Shown here: piece by piece, positions 57,720-64,000 of the stretch | Numbering within the stretch: the first letter of the stretch is position 1 | How the letters are laid out: each line of letters begins with the position of its first letter | NCBI RefSeq assembly: GCF_965204195.1 | Contig: NZ_OZ241975.1 | Location: 186,001-250,000 of the forward strand | Origin: Poriferisodalis sp965204195 | GTDB taxonomy: Bacteria; Actinomycetota; Acidimicrobiia; Acidimicrobiales; Poriferisodalaceae | Length of the DNA stretch: 64,000 nucleotides | Direction: 5' to 3' | Notes under the pieces: generated by a model | The model's database searches: none | What the model saw: only the letters and a program-made list of their open reading frames with translations | What the model was told of the DNA's origin: nothing | Translations under genes and position numbers: made by a program

Positions 57720-58460
57720 TCAGCGAGCGGATGCAGGTGTGATCAACTCCATGATCTCCTCTGCTAGTGCGCGCAGTTCGTCGTCGGGGACCCAGCGGTC
57801 CGGCCCTTCGATATCGCGTGCTGCGTACAAGTCGCCAAGTGACTTCAACCCGCTGTGGTGCCCAGGTGGGCCGTCACCGCTCTTGTAGTCCACACCTGTA
57901 CGGCTAGTGAGATCCTCGATGAGCCTCGCCCAGAGGTGCTGCCACGGCGTCCTCAACTGCACCTCGATGCGTCGACCGCCGTACCACGTGCGGATGTGGA
58001 CGGCTCGGTATCCCGATTCACGAGGCTTCGTGACGTAGTCGATGATGCGGTCGGTTTTGCCATTGCGGCGCTGACTGTTGGCGGTGAATCGGCGGCTCAC
58101 TCTCTCGACCGCCTTCAAGGACGGCAATACGACTCGGCAGCCGCCAATATCGTGCATGCGTGCCAGATTCATATCCGGTTCGCGGCGGAGTTTGTCCCAG
58201 ATGGTGCTTCGTCGCTTGAGACGCTGCGTGATTTGCGTGTCGCCGCCGATTTCGTACCCCTCAGAGATGACGCAGGACCGTAACCCCATCCGCGCTGTCA
58301 ACATTGGCTGGCGGTGTACGGCACGAAATGCGTCCGCCGTACGCGCGGCGTCGCGCAGCTCGTCAGGTGATGGGCCTGGGAAGTCTCCGTTCATGTGTCG
58401 GCGCAGCACGATTCCCGCGCGTTTGACTTGTTTGTTTGAGAGCTGAATCGGCCCAGCCAC
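57720..58460 (-). CDS. RelA/SpoT synthetase-domain protein (small alarmone synthetase, possible toxSAS)
   Basis: A 246-residue protein with only the alarmone-synthetase domain. It shows QRLKRRSTIWDKLRRE (80-94, basic ATP-binding helix), MHDIGGCRVVL (102-112, the D-x-x-G-x-R metal and catalytic strand), ESGYRAVHI (148-156, the stacking Tyr), and EVQLRTPWQHLWARLIED (166-183, catalytic Glu and the basic-turn region). There is no hydrolase domain or TGS/ACT regulatory domain. Such proteins make (pp)pGpp or ppApp, or pyrophosphorylate tRNA when acting as phage-defence toxins. The start is GTG at 58460. It diverges from the helicase gene with 54 bp between starts. Confidence 0.86.
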   Translation of the reverse strand: MAGPIQLSNKQVKRAGIVLRRHMNGDFPGPSPDELRDAARTADAFRAVHRQPMLTARMGLRSCVISEGYEIGGDTQITQRLKRRSTIWDKLRREPDMNLARMHDIGGCRVVLPSLKAVERVSRRFTANSQRRNGKTDRIIDYVTKPRESGYRAVHIRTWYGGRRIEVQLRTPWQHLWARLIEDLTSRTGVDYKSGDGPPGHHSGLKSLGDLYAARDIEGPDRWVPDDELRALAEEIMELITPASAR

Positions 58461-58483
58461 CGGCTGTGGAGGCTACGCAGCCG
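58461..58483. promoter_or_regulatory. Inverted repeat between the alarmone synthetase and helicase genes
   Basis: CGGCTG (58461-58466) and CAGCCG (58478-58483) form an inverted repeat with an 11-bp spacer, touching the GTG of the leftward gene. An overlapping CAGCC-ACC-GGCTG occurs at 58454-58466. With only 54 bp between the divergent starts, a site here could control both genes. Confidence 0.35.
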
Positions 58484-58514
58484 ATCCCGGCAGCGGGTCG
58501 GTACTGTCACGGGG

Positions 58515-61500
58515 GTGCTGGAGGCGGAGGGGCAGACGCTGGGCGAGCGGGCTGCGGCGCTGGTGGGGCAGCGGGTCAGGCTGCCGGGCGAGGCGGCGAT
58601 TGTGCTGGTGGACATGTGCGTGCCGCGTGGGCTCAAGCTCGATTTGTACGTGGCCGACCCATCCGAGTCGGACGGCAACGACGATGACGATGCTTCGCTG
58701 CGCAAAGTGTCGCTGACAACCGAGGAGTTCGAGTCGCTGCAGGTCGTGGCTGCTGACTGCCTGGCGGCGCCGGAGACGGTGCTGGCCGGGCTGTGGACAG
58801 AGTGGATGCTCGACGCTGCTCGTGCCGCAGCGTCCACGGTGCTGGTGTCCACTCGGCTGCGGCCATATCCGCATCAGATGGATGCCGTATACGGGCGGAT
58901 GCTGCCCCAGCCGTTGCTGCGCTTTCTGCTCGCCGACGAACCGGGCACAGGTAAGACGATGATGTCGGGGCTGTGGCTGCGTGAGGCTCAACGACTTGGG
59001 CTCGTGAAGCGGGCGCTTGTTGTCTGCCCAGCGCACTTGGTTGGCAAATGGCAGGCCGATTTCGAGAGGTTCCTTGGTGGAGGCCTGCGCGAGGTCACCG
59101 CCGAGACCGTGCGCTGGGATGGTTTGGCCACCACTCAGGCCGACACCTGGGTCGTCTCGTTGCACTTGGCAGCGGCGAATCCGCAGGTTCGCGAAGCGCT
59201 GCATCCCGACCGCGCAGGTTGGGATGCCGTCATCTTCGATGAAGCGCATCGCATGACACCGACTGCGGAGACATTTCATCGAGTCGGTCGCGAGCTGTCT
59301 GCTGACGTGCCGCACGCGCTGTTTCTCACCGCGACGCCCCATCGGGGCGATGAACGCTACTTCCGGGAACTACTACATCTCGTCGACCCGATCATCTTCC
59401 CTAGTGCGGTTGGCGGCGACACTCTGGCGTCGCCGCCCGGGGGCGGTGCACCGCTCACCCGCAAGTTGATTCGCCCTGGCTCGCTGCACTTTCTGCGCCG
59501 CATGAAGGAGCAGTTGGTCGACTACGACTCGCACACACGGCTGTTCCGTGAGCGCGAGGCGTTCAATCTCAAGGTGCGGCTGAATGCCACCGAGCGGCAG
59601 TACTACGACGCTTCGCAGCACATCGCCAATACCTACTTCCCGGTTCGCGGACGCCAGCTCGCCGCGATGGTCTATGGCAAGCGGGCGGCGTCATCGCTGT
59701 ACGCGCTCGCCTGCACGCTGCGGCGCCGCCTTGACCGGATGGGCACCGCCGACGGACCGGCGCTCGCGGGCGACGACGATGTGGCAGTCATCGAACGTGA
59801 GAGCGACGACGACGCAGCCGAGGAGCAGGTCACCGCAGCCCGTTCGCTCAATGCGCGCGCCGAGCGGGAAGCGATCACCGAATTGCTGGCCGACTTGGAA
59901 ACGGCCGTCGACGCGGCATCCAGCACCGCCGCCGACACCAGTTCAGCAGTTTCCAAGTGGCTGCCTCTGGGCAAGTGCTTGGCCGAGCACGGCATCACTC
60001 CCGGATCGGGCGAGCAGCTCGTCGTGTTCACCGAGTACGCCGACACGGCCACATGGCTCGTGCGCATGTTCACGAAGGCCGGCTACACGGCACGCAGCTA
60101 CTCGGGCGCAGACAGCCACCCCGAGCGGGCCACCACGCGCCAGCAGTTCGAGGACGGCGAGTTCGAGGTGATCGTCTCCACTGATGCCGGCAACGAGGGC
60201 ATCGACCTGCAAGCCGCCCATGTGCTCGTCAACTGGGATATCCCGTGGTCGCTCGTTCGCCTAGAGCAGCGCATGGGGCGCATCCATCGCATCGGCCAAG
60301 ACGACAAGGTGTACCTCTACAACTTGGTTGCGCTCGGCACGCGCGAAGGGGACGTGCTTGCAACGCTGCTTGAACGGCTGATCGCCGCCGCGAACGAACT
60401 CGATGGCCAAATGTTCGATTGTCTTGCAGCAGTGATGGAGCGCGCCCGCGCTAATGCCGGCACAGCAGAGCAATCCCTCCTGCCGTGGTACGGCGAGACC
60501 TCGTTCGATCCGGCAGACCCTTGGCCCACCGTCGATGAACTCAGGCGCGCCAGAGACGACTACTTGGCGGAGTCCACGCAACTCAGCGTGGAAGTGGATA
60601 CCGAGACGGCGAACGCAGCGCGCATCGACGAGGTTGTTGCCCGCGTCAATCCCGTCATCGTCGAGCATTTCTTGGAGCGGGCCGCCTCAGCGGGTTTGAT
60701 CGGCTGCCGGCCAGCGCCGCTCGGCGACGGCTTCTACTACCTGTCTGCGGACTCACAAGCCCAAGGTTGGGATCTGCCCTCAGCTCTCGGCGGTGCCGAC
60801 GGTCAACAGTTGTTGGTGGTGACCCGGCACGAAGCTCAGTCGGCCGCAATAGCCCAAGGTGTGAAGCGTGCAGCCGATGCCTACATGCTCGGGCCGAGCG
60901 ACGACGCGTTCGGCGCGCTGGCCGAAGGACTGCGTGCCCGGCTTGAGACCGACATGTGGCAGGGCGCTGTGCTTTGCGACACCGCTTCTCCCGAGAGCTA
61001 CACGCTGTTCGTGTTCGAGAGCGACATCACCGAGGGTGGAAACAGTGACAACCCGCGGCATCACCCCAGGCACAGCACGCAGACTTGGCTGATCGCCGTA
61101 TTGGCCGATGGCACCACGCGCCGCATGTCGTGGGCGGAATTGCCGAACCTCGTAGCGCCGTCGTCAGAGATGACTAGCACCGGTATCGCGGTTGAGCGCG
61201 TACCGCTTGATGAATCAGTCGCCAATGCCGCGCTGGCCGTGGCGCATAGCGCCGCCGAGTCCGAACGCGCAGCACGCGAACAGCGGCTCAGCAAGTGGGT
61301 GGCCCAGCTACGGAGCCAGCTACTGCCGTTGCCAAACCATCTGACCGACCACATCGCTGATCGTGCGGTTGGCAGGAAGGAACGTCAGCGAATCAAGTCC
61401 GCGGTTGACAGCCGACTTGCCGAAGCTCAGAAGGTCGCGCAGGTGACCACATCCGGACCGCGCCGCATCGGTTGGGCGCGTGTTGTGGCTGGGCTGGATG

Positions 61501-61919
61501 CCGACCCAGCTGATCTGGAGTCTGCTGCTGAGAGTGAGGAGGTGTCCATGCGTTGGGTCACTGAGCATCTGGTAGCCGATGGCTGGCATGTCACCGATGT
61601 CCACACGCAGAACCGTGGTTACGACCTCGAAGCTCGTCGCGGACCTCAAGTGCGTTGCATCGAGGTCAAGGGCGTGGCCGGTCAGGCCTCTACGAGCGGC
61701 GTGCGTCTGACCTCCGGCGAATTGACCAGTGCCCGTCAGCATCGGGATGACTACTGGCTGTATGTGGTGGACAACTGCATCGACGGCGAGGGCAGCCTGT
61801 TCGGGCATTGGCAGGACCCAGCGAACGTCTTCCGCGACAGCCTCCAGGACGTCACCGAGTACCGGCTCGCCGGCAGCGCATTGAGCGCGGCACTTGAACA
61901 TCAAGGCGACGATGCATGA
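58515..61919 (+). CDS. SNF2-family helicase with C-terminal DUF3883-like domain (defence-associated)
   Basis: A 1134-residue protein. After ~110 N-terminal residues comes an SF2/SNF2 ATPase: LADEPGTGKTMM (Walker A, Glu142-Thr148), VIFDEAHRM (DEAH, 242-245), LFLTATPHRGD, and a second lobe ending STDAGNEGIDLQAAHVLVNWDIPW and RMGRIHRIGQ. The Ser-Ala-Thr equivalents are intact. A long middle region follows. Residues about 1030-1120 resemble DUF3883: GYDLEAR, RCIEVKGVAG, LTSGELTSARQHRDDYWLYVV, a PD-(D/E)xK-like arrangement. The same domain pair occurs in helicases of DUF1156-type defence loci; DISARM DrmD is a related alternative. The GTG at 58515 is used. It overlaps the methylase gene by 4 nt. 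Confidence 0.85.
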   Translation: MLEAEGQTLGERAAALVGQRVRLPGEAAIVLVDMCVPRGLKLDLYVADPSESDGNDDDDASLRKVSLTTEEFESLQVVAADCLAAPETVLAGLWTEWMLDAARAAASTVLVSTRLRPYPHQMDAVYGRMLPQPLLRFLLADEPGTGKTMMSGLWLREAQRLGLVKRALVVCPAHLVGKWQADFERFLGGGLREVTAETVRWDGLATTQADTWVVSLHLAAANPQVREALHPDRAGWDAVIFDEAHRMTPTAETFHRVGRELSADVPHALFLTATPHRGDERYFRELLHLVDPIIFPSAVGGDTLASPPGGGAPLTRKLIRPGSLHFLRRMKEQLVDYDSHTRLFREREAFNLKVRLNATERQYYDASQHIANTYFPVRGRQLAAMVYGKRAASSLYALACTLRRRLDRMGTADGPALAGDDDVAVIERESDDDAAEEQVTAARSLNARAEREAITELLADLETAVDAASSTAADTSSAVSKWLPLGKCLAEHGITPGSGEQLVVFTEYADTATWLVRMFTKAGYTARSYSGADSHPERATTRQQFEDGEFEVIVSTDAGNEGIDLQAAHVLVNWDIPWSLVRLEQRMGRIHRIGQDDKVYLYNLVALGTREGDVLATLLERLIAAANELDGQMFDCLAAVMERARANAGTAEQSLLPWYGETSFDPADPWPTVDELRRARDDYLAESTQLSVEVDTETANAARIDEVVARVNPVIVEHFLERAASAGLIGCRPAPLGDGFYYLSADSQAQGWDLPSALGGADGQQLLVVTRHEAQSAAIAQGVKRAADAYMLGPSDDAFGALAEGLRARLETDMWQGAVLCDTASPESYTLFVFESDITEGGNSDNPRHHPRHSTQTWLIAVLADGTTRRMSWAELPNLVAPSSEMTSTGIAVERVPLDESVANAALAVAHSAAESERAAREQRLSKWVAQLRSQLLPLPNHLTDHIADRAVGRKERQRIKSAVDSRLAEAQKVAQVTTSGPRRIGWARVVAGLDADPADLESAAESEEVSMRWVTEHLVADGWHVTDVHTQNRGYDLEARRGPQVRCIEVKGVAGQASTSGVRLTSGELTSARQHRDDYWLYVVDNCIDGEGSLFGHWQDPANVFRDSLQDVTEYRLAGSALSAALEHQGDDA

Positions 61920-64000
61920 GCACGCGCTTGATCGAACGGTGGTTCCCGTGTGAGGAAGTATCGACGCACTCGGCCCGTGGCTGGGGCACGGGCTTCGCTG
62001 AGAAGAGCTTGTTCACCTGGTTCGCATCACGACCACTGGCCCAGGCCAAGGCGGCCGTGCTCTGCTCTTTGTTGCCGTGGCCTCACGATCCGAGCGAACA
62101 AGAAAGCCTGAAGAATCTCGTTCGGGAGGCGATGACTGACTACGACGCCGCGAATGTCGAATTGCGCGCCGAGCTTGCCAAGCATTACCCCGACGGTGCG
62201 AAGCTCTGTGATCCGTTCTCGGGCAGGGCGATGATTCCGCTCGAAGCCGCCCGGTTGGGCGTGCAGGCCTGGGGCATCGACTACTCACCGGTTGCAACTC
62301 TCGCCGGCCGCTTGTTGGCCGACTACCCGATGCGCAATTGGGACGACGAGCCGCCGTTGCCGTTCGAAGGGTACGACGAGCACGCCGCCGAGTACTTCAC
62401 CGAACCGCGGCTATTGCGAGACGTGCGATTCGTGCTCAACGAAGTAGGACGTCGTTACGAGTCTGTGATGGGTGAGTTTTATCCAGTCGTCAACGGCAAG
62501 CGTCCGTGGGGCTACGTGTGGGCCGTGACGTTGCCCTGCACGAACTGCGGCAACCGATTTCCGCTCACCGGAAGGCTCGCCCTTCGCAATCCCAACCCAA
62601 AGAAGGACGACCCGGGACAGTCCTACCGAATCGTTCCCCACGAATCGTTAGGTGCCTGTGCTGCCGAGGTTCACGACGGGAAGCCGGAGTCTCAACCCAC
62701 ACTGAGAGAGACTGCGGGGGATCGCGGCAAGAGCGGCGTCTGTTCGTTCTGCGGCCACACACATCACTCGGAAACGCTCAAGCGCATGATGCGCGACGGC
62801 CTCAAGGATGATGTGATGCTTGCAGTTGCCGATCTTGATGCTGATGTTGGCAAGCGTTACCGCGAGCCCAGCAGCGCCGATCTGGCTGCCGCGGAGAGAC
62901 TCGACGCGGTACTCAGCGCGGAAGGGCCATTCGGGCCTGACTTATCTGCAGTGCCCCGTGAGCCGATGGACCCCGGGCTCTCGAGGTTCATCGCCCCCGT
63001 GAACTTCGGATATCGCAGTTGGGGCGAACTGTGCAACGACCGCCAAACCCTTGGGTTCGTCCGGCTTGCACGCATCGTCAACCAGATGAGTGCGCGGATG
63101 CAAGCTGCGGGGGCCAGCGACGACTACGTCTCGGCGCTGGCGGGCTACGCCGCTTCGAATCTCGCCCGTCGAATGAAGTACAGCAGCAGGTGCGCGACGC
63201 TTCAGGTTCCCTCGCAGAAGACGGGGCACATCTACTACAACGACTCCGGTATCTCACACAGCTTCGATTACTTCGAAACCGGATGCGGTGAGGGTCCGGG
63301 CACGTGGATCTCATTGTCGGTTCACACGATTCGAAGCCTCCGAAAGCAACTTGAGCGAGCTGCTGGCAATCCGGCATCGGTGCAGCGCGGTTCTGCCACC
63401 GAGTTGGCGCTGCCAGATGCGTCCCTCGATTCAGTGGTGACTGACCCGCCATACGACTCGATGATCAACTACTGCGACTCATCTGACTTGATGTACGTGT
63501 GGCTCAAGCGGCTCCTGGTCACCGCCGATCCCTGGTTCGGGGTGACCACCGACGCCGGTGGGCTGCAGGAGAAGACGCATGAAGCGGTTATCAAGAAGAC
63601 AACCATCGATGATCCTGATCACCGCACGGAAGCTCATTACAGGCAGACCATCACGAAGGCTTTTGAGCAGGCGCGACTGAAGGTCAAGCCCGACGGTGTG
63701 GTCAGCATCGTGTTCGGGCATGGAGATCCTGATGCTTGGGTTCGCGTGCTCACGGCCATCAGCGATGCAGGACTGGTTTTGACCGGCTCGTGGCCGTGCA
63801 GCACCGAGAAGGGCGGCAAGCAGGCTGGCGAGTACATCGACAATACGATCATGATGGCGTGCCGCGCCGCCCGACAGGATCGGCCCGTTGGTGATGTCCG
63901 CATGGTGGACGAGGAGATTCGGGCGGTGATCGCATCGCGTGTCCCTGCTTGGACTGCTGATGGCTTGGCCGATTCCGACCAGCGCATGGCGGCGATTGCC
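61916..64000 (+). CDS. DUF1156-type adenine-specific DNA methylase (3' end beyond window)
   Basis: 695 codons are visible and the frame is open to the edge. The N terminus (LIERWFPCEEVSTHSARGWG... FTWFASRPLAQAKAAVLCSLL) is the DUF1156 start seen in large defence-associated methylases, whose name comes from this block. A SAM-type motif follows as LCDPFSGRAMIPLEAARLG (Asp99-Gly103), and the catalytic DPPY is at 510-513 (VVTDPPYDSMINYCD). Two CxxC pairs (208-211 and 276-279) may bind zinc between them. The ATG overlaps the helicase stop (ATGA), so the pair is translationally coupled. A methylase that marks host DNA beside a helicase/nuclease-like protein fits restriction-like defence (inference). 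Confidence 0.85.
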   Translation, partial: MSTRLIERWFPCEEVSTHSARGWGTGFAEKSLFTWFASRPLAQAKAAVLCSLLPWPHDPSEQESLKNLVREAMTDYDAANVELRAELAKHYPDGAKLCDPFSGRAMIPLEAARLGVQAWGIDYSPVATLAGRLLADYPMRNWDDEPPLPFEGYDEHAAEYFTEPRLLRDVRFVLNEVGRRYESVMGEFYPVVNGKRPWGYVWAVTLPCTNCGNRFPLTGRLALRNPNPKKDDPGQSYRIVPHESLGACAAEVHDGKPESQPTLRETAGDRGKSGVCSFCGHTHHSETLKRMMRDGLKDDVMLAVADLDADVGKRYREPSSADLAAAERLDAVLSAEGPFGPDLSAVPREPMDPGLSRFIAPVNFGYRSWGELCNDRQTLGFVRLARIVNQMSARMQAAGASDDYVSALAGYAASNLARRMKYSSRCATLQVPSQKTGHIYYNDSGISHSFDYFETGCGEGPGTWISLSVHTIRSLRKQLERAAGNPASVQRGSATELALPDASLDSVVTDPPYDSMINYCDSSDLMYVWLKRLLVTADPWFGVTTDAGGLQEKTHEAVIKKTTIDDPDHRTEAHYRQTITKAFEQARLKVKPDGVVSIVFGHGDPDAWVRVLTAISDAGLVLTGSWPCSTEKGGKQAGEYIDNTIMMACRAARQDRPVGDVRMVDEEIRAVIASRVPAWTADGLADSDQRMAAIA

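Noticed and set aside
58515..64000. Firm call of DISARM for the right-end helicase/methylase pair
   Set aside because: The core genes drmA, drmB and drmC are not in the window and the methylase has a DUF1156-type N terminus, so DISARM is kept only as an alternative.

Overview
ORGANISM. The window is dense, high-G+C DNA with long open frames, frequent GTG/TTG starts and many 1-13 nt gene overlaps. Gene content points to an aerobic heterotrophic actinobacterium, plausibly of the Acidimicrobiia: PaaX and IclR regulators, an ethylmalonyl-CoA pathway segment, a PAC2-family gene, a PatB-type aminotransferase beside SURF1, and a CoA-ester route for 2-aminobenzoate. The class assignment is inference; no rRNA is present. 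LEFT PART (1-7.4 kb). A histidine-utilisation locus is organised around an IclR regulator: iclR and hutH (cut by the left edge) run leftward, and hutU, a peptide-deformylase homologue, hutF, hutI and an FAD oxidoreductase run rightward. A perfect 16-bp palindrome lies in the divergent promoter. Histidine would be degraded through urocanate, imidazolonepropionate, formiminoglutamate and N-formylglutamate. No conventional HutG is visible, and the deformylase homologue sits where one would be needed. 7.4-13.2 kb: a nucleotidyltransferase/small-protein pair, pheA, larB-larC (nickel-pincer cofactor), tRNA-Arg and a flavoprotein. 13.3-24.4 kb: a catabolic cluster for 2-aminobenzoate (anthranilate) or a similar aromatic acid, with CoA ligase, PaaX regulator, fused monooxygenase/reductase, SDR, RidA, fused hydantoinase/5-oxoprolinase and acyl-CoA dehydrogenase. 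24.6-27.7 kb: a lower-G+C cassette between two 38-bp direct repeats. It holds a streptogrisin-like secreted serine protease and a paralogue that keeps the protease's pro-region but lacks the protease. 27.8-31.8 kb: PAC2 protein, aroC, TSUP permease and PatB-type lyase. 31.8-38.9 kb: an accessory island bounded by a ~36-bp direct repeat, one copy of which is the 3' end of surf1. It carries a 947-aa DUF4365/helical-repeat protein, a ribbon-helix-helix protein, a transposase remnant and a single-chain type IIG-like restriction-modification enzyme. 38.9-49 kb: housekeeping genes (surf1, S9 peptidase, xseAB, tadA, sterol-desaturase family, dnaX, recR, two tRNA-Ser), with an exact 89-bp tandem duplication just upstream of dnaX. 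49-57.3 kb: thiolase, crotonyl-CoA carboxylase/reductase and epimerase (ethylmalonyl-CoA pathway), then a four-gene BMP-type nucleoside ABC transporter. RIGHT END (57.4-64 kb). A second defence-like region has a RelA/SpoT-domain small alarmone synthetase with an 87-aa partner. These diverge from an SNF2 helicase with a C-terminal DUF3883-like domain, which overlaps a DUF1156-type adenine methylase cut by the right edge. A short dispersed repeat family (intergenic, four loci) runs through the window. The most interesting material is the surf1-associated island, the right-end helicase/methylase/alarmone-synthetase region, the deformylase inside the hut operon, and the protease cassette.
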